A stretch of DNA of 64,000 bases. Source: Flavobacteriales bacterium (GTDB lineage Bacteria; Bacteroidota; Bacteroidia; Flavobacteriales_E; Vicingaceae). Below are positions 46,003 to 54,537 of the stretch, piece after piece. The notes below the pieces were generated by a model, which saw only the letters and a list, made by a program, of their open reading frames with translations, did not search any database and was not told where the DNA came from. The stretch spans positions 94,050 to 158,049 of the forward strand of contig CAJPFH010000004.1 in NCBI GenBank assembly GCA_905339165.1, written 5' to 3'. The translations under genes and the position numbers were made by a program. Each line of letters starts with the position of its first letter. Position 1 is the stretch's first letter.

Positions 46003-46398
46003 TCATTGTTTTGGTTTATAAATATTATGAGAATTACACCAATTTTCATAGTTATTTTCTCCAATACTTGCCTTAAGTTTTGAACTAGACATTGCTATAC
46101 CACTAACTTTGTAACCCGATACTAAAAAGTAGTCATCTACTCTTATTACTCCATCAATTAATAAGTCATATTCAGGGCCTGCACTCTGCAACGCTTTATC
46201 CATTGCATCTTTTATAGATGCTCCAATACCTAAAAAACCAATGCTCGAACCTTTAACTCTTACACCTATTGATTTGTCAATTTTAAGTGCATGATTTTTT
46301 GAACTTATTACAGTAAAATCTACTAATCTGTATGAACAACTATTCAGATACATTGGCAGTAGAAGCAACAGAATTATACTGTTTTTAAACTTTTTCAT
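46003..46398 (-). CDS. Small lipoprotein of unknown function
   Basis: The 131-residue protein has a lipoprotein signal (SIILLLLLPMYLNSCSYR; Cys at 21). The rest contains DFTVISSKNHALKIDKS and IKDAMDKALQSAGPEYDLLIDGVI, a pattern seen in small Bacteroidota lipoproteins that I cannot assign to a named family. It lies just downstream of another lipoprotein gene on the same strand. Confidence 0.7.
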   Translation of the reverse strand: MKKFKNSIILLLLLPMYLNSCSYRLVDFTVISSKNHALKIDKSIGVRVKGSSIGFLGIGASIKDAMDKALQSAGPEYDLLIDGVIRVDDYFLVSGYKVSGIAMSSSKLKASIGENNYENWCNSHNIYKPKQ

Positions 46399-46413
46399 AT
46401 TGATTAAATTTAA

Positions 46414-46439
46414 CTAAAGCCTGTCAAGGCAAGCTTTAG
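46414..46439 (-). terminator. Possible terminator between two lipoprotein genes
   Basis: CTAAAGC (46414-46420) pairs with GCTTTAG (46433-46439), and GCC/GGC pair inside the loop. On the minus strand a T/A-rich tract follows. This is a weak candidate. Confidence 0.35.
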
Positions 46440-46456
46440 CTTGGTTTGTATTATTA

Positions 46457-47053
46457 TTATTGTATATAATCTCTTAAATTCGCTACTTTGCATTTGCCTC
46501 CCTCAATAGTAAAATTAAATGAGCCTTCTTCTTCACTACCATCATTTAAAACTATGTATACGTAAATAGTATGTGTTCCCGCAGTAATGCTTTTAAAGTT
46601 AGCACAATTTATATCGTTACATTGTGGTTGAAATTCCAAAAAATCAGATATATCTTTCCAATCATCATTTAAACTGACCCAAACTTCATAAACATCATCC
46701 AAATCTACATCATCTTCTAACCACATTGTTAGATCACCTGTATCTTCTTCAACTTTTATAACCACGCTAGTCTCACTTTTCTTTTTCTGGTTTTTTGAAA
46801 ATGCCTCAAGTTTAACCTGCTTATCTCCGGGTGATGTAAATGTAAAATCAACTTCATTTGAATTAAATGTTTGACCATCTGGAAATGTCCACTTAACACT
46901 TTTTGCATTTTTTGATGTACTTGTAAATTTTACCGATTGATTTACTTTTGCATCTTTTGTGCTTGTACTTATCGATGCTTCCGGCTTCTTAGTGCAGCTA
47001 CTTGTAACAACAATTCCAATCATTGCTACAATTAAAAAAAACTTATTTTTCAT
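46457..47053 (-). CDS. PKD-like domain lipoprotein
   Basis: The 198-residue protein has a lipoprotein signal (IVAMIGIVVTSSCTKK; Cys at 20) and a PKD-type beta domain at about 30-105 (VKFTSTSKNAKSVKWTFPDG, FTFTSPGDKQVKLEAF). An acidic region with DLTMWLEDDVDLDDVYEVW follows and then a second beta-rich stretch. Function is unknown; the position suggests an accessory envelope protein. Confidence 0.72.
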   Translation of the reverse strand: MKNKFFLIVAMIGIVVTSSCTKKPEASISTSTKDAKVNQSVKFTSTSKNAKSVKWTFPDGQTFNSNEVDFTFTSPGDKQVKLEAFSKNQKKKSETSVVIKVEEDTGDLTMWLEDDVDLDDVYEVWVSLNDDWKDISDFLEFQPQCNDINCANFKSITAGTHTIYVYIVLNDGSEEEGSFNFTIEGGKCKVANLRDYIQ

Positions 47054-47103
47054 AATTATTGAGTTTTATTCCCCAATGCCCCAAACAGGAGTTATTATAA
47101 AAA

Positions 47104-47262
47104 ATCAGCGTGGGACATTTAGAGTATCTGTCGTGGAGGTACTAGTATACCTAACAAACGGAACAAACTAAAGCCCACGCCTTGACGTGAGCGTTATTAA
47201 TCTTTTCCCGTTTGTCTTGATAAATTACTAGTTTTCCACGACAAGAAAATACTAACGCTGAT
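47104..47262. repeat. 159-nt nested palindrome (MITE-like or structured element)
   Basis: Four blocks recur in reverse order on the opposite strand. ATCAGCG (47104-47110) pairs with 47256-47262, TGTCGTGGA (47129-47137) with 47235-47243, ACTAGTA (47141-47147) with 47226-47232, and ACAAACGG (47154-47161) with 47208-47215. The centre holds a further hairpin, CACG/CGTG at 47176-47189. No gene is inside. Confidence 0.75.
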
Positions 47263-47627
47263 ATTTAATCTTTTAAGACTTTTTTACATAAAGTTCATTT
47301 TTAGAATTACTACAAACTTATCATTTTTTTCTAATTTAATTATTAAACAAGCTAAAAACTCAATAATGTATGTATATATATATACCAAAAACTGGTTGTT
47401 CTATTTTTGCCAGTTGAAAATAAAAAAATAAGGAAAATATAATTATGTCATTTAATACAATTTTTCAGCGAGAAAATGGCATTTTTTGTTATCGAAAATC
47501 ATTTATTAAAATATCCATATAAAATAATAGACATTAAAATAATTTTAAATGCGAAACGAAATTCGAGATTAATATTAATTAATATTTATTCTTGAATCTC
47601 ACGAAACTATTCAAAAATAATAAATAA
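47263..47627. other. AT-rich intergenic DNA
   Basis: No gene is supported. The stretch is very AT-rich, contains an imperfect inverted repeat around 47562-47605, and leads into the 177-bp tandem repeat. Confidence 0.5.
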
Positions 47628-47981
47628 AAAAGGCGAAAAAAATACGTGTCGAAAATTATTGATTTCCTAATTAATTTTTACCGAAAAACTATGATGCATA
47701 ATTCACCTTCAAAAATGGCACTAAAAACTGAATTTTTAATTATTAATATTTTATTGATGTTTTTATTAAAAATTCATAAAATATAATTATCGTTTTACCT
47801 TTAGAAAAGGCGAAAAAAATACGTGTCGAAAATTATTGATTTCTTAATTAATTTTTACCGAGAAACTATGATGTATAATTCATCTTCAAAAATGACGCTA
47901 AAAACTGAATTTTTAATTATTAATATTTTATTGATGTTTTTATTAAAAATTTATAAAACATTATTATTTTCCTATATCAAA
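47628..47981. repeat. Two tandem copies of a 177-bp AT-rich unit
   Basis: Copy 1 (47628-47804) and copy 2 (47805-47981) both begin AAAAGGCGAAAAAAATACGT. Over the first 155 bp I count seven differences, all transitions, and the last 20 bp diverge. Short reading frames inside change mostly at amino-acid-altering sites, so the repeat looks non-coding. Confidence 0.8.
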
Positions 47982-48037
47982 AAGTGCGAGATAAAAAACA
48001 CCCTGAAAAATATTATTTTCGATTATTATTTTATTTT

Positions 48038-49174
48038 TTAAATTCCCGAACTTAACTGAAAAAGTGGCAAATACATGGCAATTAAAATAATTGCAACAAA
48101 GAGTCCTATAAAAATTATTAGAACAGGCTCAAGAATTGTTCCCAGTAACTGTGATTTATGTTCAACTTCTTCGCTGTATTGCTTATTTAATTGTTTAAAA
48201 ATTACATCTAATTTATTTACTTCTTCTCCCACTTTAATCAACGATATCATTTTGGAATCAAAAAGACTGAATTGTTGCATGCTTTTATGTAAATTCATTC
48301 CATGAAGTACATTTTCTTCAATTTTATCAATCGCTTTTTCAAGTGGATAAAAATTGCTCATTTTTTTTGCTAATTCTAATGCCTGAAGCAACGGATTTTT
48401 TGCTTCAATAAGTAATGCCATTGCATTGCAAAAACGAGCCAGATAGGCCATTTTAACTAAATTTCCAATAAGAGGTAATGAAAGAATTATTTTCGATGTG
48501 TTTTTTCGCATTATTTCACGCTTTCTATAAATATAAAAAATAATTGTCAGGAATATTCCGAAAATAAATACCCAATAACCATATTTTCCGACCGTTTCGG
48601 AAATTGAAATAATCATCGCTGTTAAAGGAGGTAATTCTCCTCCAAAACGCTTAAAAACATCTTCAAACATCGGTACAATAAATCGCAACATAAACGTAAC
48701 TGTTACGACAGCTGTAATCAATACAATGAAGGGATAAGAAAAAGCGTTAATTAATTTTCTTTTTTGTTCAATTCGTGTTTTGTAATAAGCAGTTAAATCA
48801 TTTAAAACGGCAACTAAATTTCCGCTTTCTTCACCAATTTTTATTGAATAAAATTCATAGTCGCTAAATTTTCCGGCTTCTTTTAGGGCATCTGAAACAG
48901 TTTTTCCTGCTACAACATTTCCTGTAATTGTATTTAATAATTGTTTGTCTTTTTTTGATTTAAATGAGTCGGACAATATTTCCAGTGCCGATTTTATATC
49001 AATTCCGGATGATAATAGCATGGATAATTCAGCATAAATATGTAATTTCTTTTTATCACTGAATCCGGTTTTAAATGTAATTTCTTTATTTAAAAAAGAA
49101 TTATTTCCGGTCAGATTTTTATTGTTGGCCGGATGAATTATATTATTGTTTGCCTTTTTTAAATCAATAGACAT
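48038..49174 (-). CDS. Type II secretion / type IV pilus F-type inner membrane protein (GspF/PilC family)
   Basis: The 378-residue protein has two GspF repeats (about 45-170 and 245-370), each with a cytoplasmic helical bundle (LSMLLSSGIDIKSALEILSD; FCNAMALLIEAKNPLLQALE), and three membrane segments (about 150-175, 195-215, 345-372). In known systems this platform protein works with a GspE/PilB ATPase to assemble pseudopilin fibres. It is last in the four-gene operon and overlaps the upstream gene by 11 bp. No ATPase gene is in the window. Confidence 0.9.
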   Translation of the reverse strand: MSIDLKKANNNIIHPANNKNLTGNNSFLNKEITFKTGFSDKKKLHIYAELSMLLSSGIDIKSALEILSDSFKSKKDKQLLNTITGNVVAGKTVSDALKEAGKFSDYEFYSIKIGEESGNLVAVLNDLTAYYKTRIEQKRKLINAFSYPFIVLITAVVTVTFMLRFIVPMFEDVFKRFGGELPPLTAMIISISETVGKYGYWVFIFGIFLTIIFYIYRKREIMRKNTSKIILSLPLIGNLVKMAYLARFCNAMALLIEAKNPLLQALELAKKMSNFYPLEKAIDKIEENVLHGMNLHKSMQQFSLFDSKMISLIKVGEEVNKLDVIFKQLNKQYSEEVEHKSQLLGTILEPVLIIFIGLFVAIILIAMYLPLFQLSSGI

Positions 49175-49670
49175 TTGAATGGATTATTTCATCATTTTTA
49201 ATCAGTAAATCGGCACCGTAAAATTTAGTAAAGGAAAAAACACAAGGTTCCATATTTTCTTTTTCAACTGACAGATGAATTTCGTCTATTATTCCATCTA
49301 AAACAGTTTTATTTTGCATTAAAGTAATTATTTCATTAATCCTGAACTCGAATGTGTCGGGTTGAACAGAAGCGAACCTGATAATTTCATTTTCGGTAAT
49401 TTCATAACGAATATTTGAAGCATTATTTTCAATATTTATTTGTTGCATTGTTCGTTTAATTTCTGTTCCGTTCTGTATATCCGTATAAATTAAATTATGT
49501 AATAATTCCAAGCGAAATTGTTGTTCGGCATTTTTCGTGAAAAACACATATTGTTTTTGCAACATGATGTATGATACGGATGTTATTCCGGCTACTAAGA
49601 CCAGCAATATCATGGCAATTATCATTTCAATCAGTGTAAATGCAGGGAAGGTTATTAATTTTTTATCCAT
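49164..49670 (-). CDS. Pseudopilin-like protein, 168 residues
   Basis: A prepilin-type signal precedes a hydrophobic helix: FTLIEMIIAMILLVLVAGIT, with the conserved Glu at position +5 of the mature protein. The basic leader (MDKKLITFPA) has Ala rather than Gly before Phe, as some prepilin peptidases accept. The rest is a short beta-rich globular domain. It overlaps both neighbours (16 and 11 bp). Confidence 0.82.
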   Translation of the reverse strand: MDKKLITFPAFTLIEMIIAMILLVLVAGITSVSYIMLQKQYVFFTKNAEQQFRLELLHNLIYTDIQNGTEIKRTMQQINIENNASNIRYEITENEIIRFASVQPDTFEFRINEIITLMQNKTVLDGIIDEIHLSVEKENMEPCVFSFTKFYGADLLIKNDEIIHSNVY

Positions 49671-50008
49671 ATTATTTCCTCCCGTTTTTCAATTACCTTG
49701 TATTTATTTTGGTCATACGCTATTATCTGTAATGTAAAAAATGGCCGGTTGATTTCCTGTATTATTTTTTTTTCAATAATAAATCCGTTGTATTTATGTA
49801 TTTCATCGAATGTTCTATTTCGGTTAATGGCATCAATATAAATTCTGTTTAGAGCAATATTGGCTTTGAAACGCAGGTGTTGCTTGCCCGATGCCTGAAC
49901 CTGTATAAGAATAGTTGCGGAAAGACCAATTACCAGTAGAATTACAGCCAACGAAACAATAGTTTCAATTAAGGTAAACGAAGGAAGTTTACTATTTATG
50001 GCATCCAT
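49655..50008 (-). CDS. Pseudopilin-like protein, 117 residues
   Basis: The prepilin-type signal is PSFTLIETIVSLAVILLVIG, with Ser before the cleaved Phe and the +5 Glu present. The mature part is only about 105 residues (helix stem plus a small beta domain), so a minor pseudopilin is likely. It overlaps the upstream gene by 13 bp. Confidence 0.8.
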   Translation of the reverse strand: MDAINSKLPSFTLIETIVSLAVILLVIGLSATILIQVQASGKQHLRFKANIALNRIYIDAINRNRTFDEIHKYNGFIIEKKIIQEINRPFFTLQIIAYDQNKYKVIEKREEIIWIKN

Positions 50009-51246
50009 TTTACAATTTTATACATTTCCTTTTCATTTTCCAATAGGGGGGCTGTTAAATAATGAGGCGATAAAACGAGGGGATTTATTTCTACATCGAG
50101 AAGGTAGTTTTCATAGGTGGAAAAACTGGTTTTTAAAGTAAAAGATGTGCAATAAACACTTCCAAATAATTTTCCTTTCAGTTGAACAAATCCCGGACAA
50201 TATATTCTGCCGGAAATTTCTGTTTCATCTTCTATAGAAATTAATTGTTTTTGTTTTGGTTCTGTTTTTCCTGAAATAATAATCATTCCTGAAATTTTAT
50301 TTTCTTTTCCGATTGAAATACTTGCTTCATTTTTTAAATTTTCAATAATTACCAGTGAAGATGGATAATTTAATTGCACCTTTTTTCCGGTACAAATCGA
50401 ATCTTTCGCCAACACATGAACATTTCCGGTAAATTCATCTTCAAATTTAATTTGTGGAGCAATCAGTAAAACATCTGTAAGCTTTGATGTTTGTGCAAGG
50501 GTAATGCTTTTTTCAGATTGGATAATAATATTACCGTTCAATGTTGTATTTTCAATATAAACTGGTTGTGTTGATTGATAGCAAATTGTATGATGAGTGA
50601 ATGAATTGCTTAGCGAGTCGGGATAGGGATAAATATCAAGTGAAACAACCGAATCTCCTGATTGGTAAAATTGAACATATTGTTTTTTTGTTTTTTCTGT
50701 AAAATGAGTGCTTAACAAAGGTAAGTCTCTGTCTGATTTATTTAATTTTCCTTTTATATAAGGAATTTGTCCGGTATAATTTTTAGCTTCTGCAATGCCT
50801 CTGTCAACACCTTTTTCGGGAAAAAAAAACATGCCGGAAAGTTTCGTGTTTCCAACCAAATAAACCGGATATCTTTTAATATTACATACAAACGCAGCGT
50901 GAGTAATATTATTTGTGGCAGGCATGGGTATTCCGCAAAGTGCAGTTTTGGTTACAGTATCGGTGCCGCATGCGGCAGTTGCAGTTATTAGCTCAAATGC
51001 TCCCCAATGGTTTTGCTTTAGATTACTATTGATGGGATACTTCTCATTTATTTTTTCCGGCAGGTTATATATTTCATTATTTGCATTAAAAAGTAAACTG
51101 TATGCTCGCCTGTGCAGTTCCTGATTTATATAAAATTTTTCGGAATAAAGGCGATTATAGTATGCAATATACAAAACTGACAGCGACAGTATGGTAACAA
51201 TTACGGCTATTAGAAGTGCATATAATATAGATCCGCCTCTTAGCAT
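49996..51246 (-). CDS. Large exported protein of the pseudopilus operon
   Basis: The 416-residue protein has an N-terminal membrane helix (LYALLIAVIVTILSLSVLYI) after a short GGS leader, as in PilX/GspK-like minor components. The central and C-terminal parts have repeated short beta-strand units such as NTTLNGNIIIQSEKSITLAQ, looking like a right-handed beta-helix or bactofilin-like fold. It is the first gene of the operon and is probably a tip or surface component (inference). Confidence 0.65.
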   Translation of the reverse strand: MLRGGSILYALLIAVIVTILSLSVLYIAYYNRLYSEKFYINQELHRRAYSLLFNANNEIYNLPEKINEKYPINSNLKQNHWGAFELITATAACGTDTVTKTALCGIPMPATNNITHAAFVCNIKRYPVYLVGNTKLSGMFFFPEKGVDRGIAEAKNYTGQIPYIKGKLNKSDRDLPLLSTHFTEKTKKQYVQFYQSGDSVVSLDIYPYPDSLSNSFTHHTICYQSTQPVYIENTTLNGNIIIQSEKSITLAQTSKLTDVLLIAPQIKFEDEFTGNVHVLAKDSICTGKKVQLNYPSSLVIIENLKNEASISIGKENKISGMIIISGKTEPKQKQLISIEDETEISGRIYCPGFVQLKGKLFGSVYCTSFTLKTSFSTYENYLLDVEINPLVLSPHYLTAPLLENEKEMYKIVKWMP

Positions 51247-51669
51247 AAAACAATTAATTTATATGGCTAAGTTATGGTATTTACACTTTTGCTTAAAATT
51301 GAAGGTGTATTTATTTTTTACTTTCCAATTTACCTTTTAACCATATCTCTAATGATAAACCAAATTCCGATAAAAATCTTCTTCTGAAAGGTTTCAAGCA
51401 ACGTAATGTTAAACTGTCTTCATCTTTCTTTTTACCAAATAAAGTCAGCGTTTCACGTATGTTTTTTTTCTCTTGGATTCAAGAAATAATAAAATTTACA
51501 ATTGTATACATTATTAATGTAATTTAATTTGACATTATTTGTCTACAATTCAAATAATTAAAATCATTTTATGTTATTTATTAAAGTAACTAAAATAATT
51601 TATATTTTGATTATAATAATTATACTTTATCTTAGTACTGACTCATAGGTAATATTTGTGTAATTAGTA
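51247..51669. other. Divergent intergenic region between pseudopilus operon and LuxR gene
   Basis: The 423-bp stretch is AT-rich and should hold promoters for both divergent units, but I see no full TAnnTTTG match. It includes a coding-like remnant on the minus strand (reported separately). Confidence 0.5.
51311..51505 (-). pseudogene. Possible gene remnant, 64 codons without a start
   Basis: The minus strand is open for 64 codons, ending at TAA (51311-51313), with protein-like composition (FGKKKDEDSLTLRCLKPF, then EFGLSLEIWLKGKLESKK). There is no ATG, and I do not recognise a family. It may be the 3' remnant of a lost gene upstream of the pseudopilus operon, or chance. Confidence 0.3.
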
Positions 51670-52374
51670 ATGCGGAGCGGTAATTTACTTTTACGAAAAA
51701 AGCAATTTCCAAGACCTGTATTAATTGGTATTGCAGAAACGCATGTCTTATACCGTCAGGCTCTTGCTCTTTCTTTGTCGTCCTTAGAGTCTGTAAAGGT
51801 AATTGCAGAGTCGGCAACGATATGTACTTTACTCGATAAGCCGGAGTCGGAGTCGGTAAACGTAATAATATCCGGCTTAGAAATAAATGATCCGAATTGT
51901 TATCAAATGGTTAGAACTTTGAGTTTGTGTAAACGTAAGGTAAAACTAATATTATATGGTTGCTTTGAAGATGAAAAACTAATCAGGCATTTATTTAAAC
52001 ACGGTGTGTATGGTTTTGTAAACAAGTGTTCTTCTTTAGATGTATTGCTTGATGCTATTCTTTTTTTTAATTCCAAATCTCACTTTTATATTCCAACCTA
52101 TCAGGCTAATTCTGATTGCTCGCTTTCTTCGAATATATGTAACGGATACAGAAAATTATCAAATAGAGAGCTGGATGTGCTTATCGGAATTTGTAAAGGA
52201 TTTAGTAATAAAGATATTGCTGATTTTTTAAAAATTAGTGTAAGAACTGTAGAAAAATTACGAGAAAAAATAAAAGGTAAAACAGGTATTAAAAATTCGG
52301 CTGAGTTGATAAAGTACGCAATAAAAAATCACTTGTACTGCCCTTATACGGATATGCCTGTAAAATGTCAATAA
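51670..52374 (+). CDS. LuxR/NarL-family regulator with degenerate receiver
   Basis: The 234-residue protein has a receiver-like N-terminal domain (about 15-130) and a LuxR helix-turn-helix (KLSNRELDVLIGICKGFSNK ... ISVRTVEKLREKIKGKTGI). The phosphoacceptor position is glycine (IISGLEI, G69) and the acidic pair has become E-T (IAETHVLYRQAL), though the switch lysine (NKCSS) remains. It probably works without phosphorylation. It is divergent from the pseudopilus operon, which it may control. Its last 18 codons are the insertion site of the defence island. Confidence 0.88.
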   Translation: MRSGNLLLRKKQFPRPVLIGIAETHVLYRQALALSLSSLESVKVIAESATICTLLDKPESESVNVIISGLEINDPNCYQMVRTLSLCKRKVKLILYGCFEDEKLIRHLFKHGVYGFVNKCSSLDVLLDAILFFNSKSHFYIPTYQANSDCSLSSNICNGYRKLSNRELDVLIGICKGFSNKDIADFLKISVRTVEKLREKIKGKTGIKNSAELIKYAIKNHLYCPYTDMPVKCQ

Positions 52375-52384
52375 AATTGCTGTT
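52318..52384 (+). repeat. Left direct repeat (attL-like) at the LuxR gene 3' end
   Basis: These 67 bp recur at 60386-60452 with only two differences. They encode the last 18 residues and stop of the LuxR regulator plus about 10 bp beyond. Confidence 0.92.
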
Positions 52385-52449
52385 CTAGCTCTAAACTCTC
52401 TCCATCTTCGGCTTTGCATGATTGGTAAAAGGGAACTTTTGTTGAAGGA

Positions 52450-53256
52450 TTAATAAATAATCTCATTCCAAAACTCCTTTTTTACCGACCTTTCAGCAGC
52501 AAGTTGGATAGGTTTTTTCTCGTATTCCCATAAAGAATTTGATATGATGTTCGTCTTATTCGAAGGATCGTAAATTGCAGTAGACTTAAAATATTTTGCA
52601 ATATGTTCAATCACATAATGAACATTTGAAGCCAAATATGATTTGCCCGTCCATTTTCCGCTGAGCACTTTTATTGTATACATTTCGAGATACATTGAAG
52701 GAAAATCAATTTTGCACCGTTCCCTCCATATTTTTAAGGCGATTATTTCATTAACTCGATTTGAATTAATCACGTAATTAATATGATTTACGACATTAGT
52801 TTGAATCCGATCTTGGTCATCACGCCTGTTTGTATGAAGAAAATGCCAATTTACTTGATTTGGTAATTTCTTACCGGGTACTATATCAATTTTCAAATTG
52901 TAATAGAATATCCTTAATGAAACATTTTGTGGCCTTACTTTAATTCCTTTGCTTTCAAGATGTGCTTTTAATGAATGAAATAGCTCTTTTAGGGTTCTCG
53001 TATTTCCGGCTCTAATTGACACAAATAAATCCAAATCAGAACTTCCAATTAACGAAGTGCCTTTAGCCGAAGAACCCGAAACAAATATTTCTGCAATATC
53101 CTTCCCGCCCCATGGCCATTCCGTAATATATTCCAAAAGTTTTTTTATCCGGTAATCCCTGATACCGATAGGAACTGACTTATTTGCGTTTATAACATCA
53201 ATCAAATATTGATTGGGTGATTTATATTTGTCCCTAGGACCTACGTATTTATCCAT
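52450..53256 (-). CDS. Second OAS/CD-NTase-like nucleotidyltransferase
   Basis: The 268-residue protein has the polymerase-beta-type active site: GSSAKGT at 61-67 (G61-S62), SSDLDLFV with D74 and D76, and the third acid D124 in LKIDIVPGKK. The C-terminal helical domain contains YDPSNKTNIISNSL, close in pattern to the DPGNSNNVVSDAL segment of the CD-NTase four genes upstream. So it fits the cGAS/OAS-like superfamily rather than the tRNA CCA or MNT types. It is the last gene of the CBASS-like operon, 11 bp after the nuclease gene. Whether it makes a cyclic or linear oligonucleotide is unknown. Confidence 0.78.
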   Translation of the reverse strand: MDKYVGPRDKYKSPNQYLIDVINANKSVPIGIRDYRIKKLLEYITEWPWGGKDIAEIFVSGSSAKGTSLIGSSDLDLFVSIRAGNTRTLKELFHSLKAHLESKGIKVRPQNVSLRIFYYNLKIDIVPGKKLPNQVNWHFLHTNRRDDQDRIQTNVVNHINYVINSNRVNEIIALKIWRERCKIDFPSMYLEMYTIKVLSGKWTGKSYLASNVHYVIEHIAKYFKSTAIYDPSNKTNIISNSLWEYEKKPIQLAAERSVKKEFWNEIIY

Positions 53257-53267
53257 TACTAGTTAGT

Positions 53268-54077
53268 TTAAATTTGTTCATCAATTTCTTCACCGATATT
53301 TTTCAAATAAGCATTTAAGTTAATAGCAGGGATTGTTCCGATCGCTTGCTGTAGATATCTTGTTAATTGCATAAAGAAAGTTACCATCGAATGATTTGTC
53401 TCACTGAACTTCACTTTATGGAATTGTCTTTCCGCATAAAATTTTAAATACGCTTCTTGTCCGGCAATTTCTATTTCAGCTTCTGGAGAGTAATCAACAT
53501 AAAAACTTCCATAATCAGCTATGCAACCCAAGTCTATTGTTTTGAAATTTTCGAGGGCTTTTAAATGACTTATTATAGTATCATTGTTTGTTCTTGACAA
53601 TGTATTTGTACTTGTCAAAATTCCACCAACAATTTTTGTTAGTCCACGTGGTTTATTTTTAATTCCGCCATTTATAAAACTAGCAGCTTCTCTTTTTAAA
53701 ACTCTTACACTTTCAATTTTTTCTGCTGCATACTCAATATTCCCCTGTATATCAGGCTTCACTTCAAAGACTGCATAAACACCTTCCGCGGGTATATAAT
53801 GAAAGCCGTTTTGATTAAAAATAAAAGGTGTAAACCAATTATCATAAATTACAATGTCAATTTGTTGGCTTGTGTTACCCTCATGATCAATTACAATTGC
53901 CTTATCAATACAATATCTATTCGGTAAATATTTTCTTAACCATTCAATCCAAGCATTCTCCAAGGCATCGCCTTTCGAACCGGGGTGTTCAATAAATTTT
54001 CTGCTTGTATTTAGTTGGGCTACCATTTGACTTTGTAACCCTTTAAATAATTCTGAAATCTCAATTTTGTTGCTCAT
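53268..54077 (-). CDS. DUF6602 protein, PD-(D/E)XK nuclease-like; candidate effector
   Basis: The 269-residue protein has E40 in GDALENAW, D74 in QQIDIVIYD and E105-x-K107 in YAVFEVKPDI, spaced as in PD-(D/E)XK nucleases. DUF6602 proteins recur in defence loci. No SAVED or CARF domain is attached, so if a nucleotide signal controls it, the binding site must be within this fold as in NucC (inference). Its start overlaps the JAMM gene by 17 bp, tying it to the operon. Confidence 0.78.
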   Translation of the reverse strand: MSNKIEISELFKGLQSQMVAQLNTSRKFIEHPGSKGDALENAWIEWLRKYLPNRYCIDKAIVIDHEGNTSQQIDIVIYDNWFTPFIFNQNGFHYIPAEGVYAVFEVKPDIQGNIEYAAEKIESVRVLKREAASFINGGIKNKPRGLTKIVGGILTSTNTLSRTNNDTIISHLKALENFKTIDLGCIADYGSFYVDYSPEAEIEIAGQEAYLKFYAERQFHKVKFSETNHSMVTFFMQLTRYLQQAIGTIPAINLNAYLKNIGEEIDEQI

Positions 54078-54537
54078 AGGATATTAATTGATTGTTTTTA
54101 TAAATGAAAAATCTTTCTTGATAATCTTTTTTGTTAAATCCGACAATAAGTAGAATAGGGGTTTGAATTCTTATGTCTGGATTACTTGCAATTTCTTTCA
54201 TTGCTTTTATATCAGTTCCACTTGGATGGGATGATCCGTTTGGATGCGAGTGCCATTCACCCAGGTAAATGACATCGCCATTATGTTTTTTAAAAATGTC
54301 CTTTAACCATTTGTTGATAAAGCCGGTTAATCTTACAAAATAAACTGGTGTACTCCTAAACTTTTTTGGCAAGATCATTTTTTCAATGGTTGCGGTAGAA
54401 TCATCAGTAATCTTTCCAACAAAAATTCCACCACATTCATTAGGATAGAATTTATCAACTTGTTTACAAATATCCTGAAATACATTTTCAGGGAGTACAA
54501 TGTGCAATCCGTCACTATTTCTATACTCTCTATACAT
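54061..54537 (-). CDS. cap3: Cap3-like JAMM/MPN isopeptidase
   Basis: The 158-residue protein has a complete JAMM motif: E34 in PNECGG, H96 and H98 in GEWHSHP, S106 and D109 in HPSGTD. In type II CBASS, Cap3 removes the CD-NTase from its conjugation targets and so restrains signalling. It overlaps the Cap2-like gene by 8 bp. Confidence 0.9.
   Translation of the reverse strand: MYREYRNSDGLHIVLPENVFQDICKQVDKFYPNECGGIFVGKITDDSTATIEKMILPKKFRSTPVYFVRLTGFINKWLKDIFKKHNGDVIYLGEWHSHPNGSSHPSGTDIKAMKEIASNPDIRIQTPILLIVGFNKKDYQERFFIYKNNQLISYEQQN

Noticed and set aside
47151..47215. Integron attC-like site (CTAACAAACGG with CCGTTTGT)
   Set aside because: The right half lacks the GTTRRRY core and no integron integrase or cassette array is seen.
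47823..48041. 72-codon frame in the second 177-bp repeat
   Set aside because: The copy differences mostly change amino acids and the frame is just AT-rich codons; it looks non-coding.
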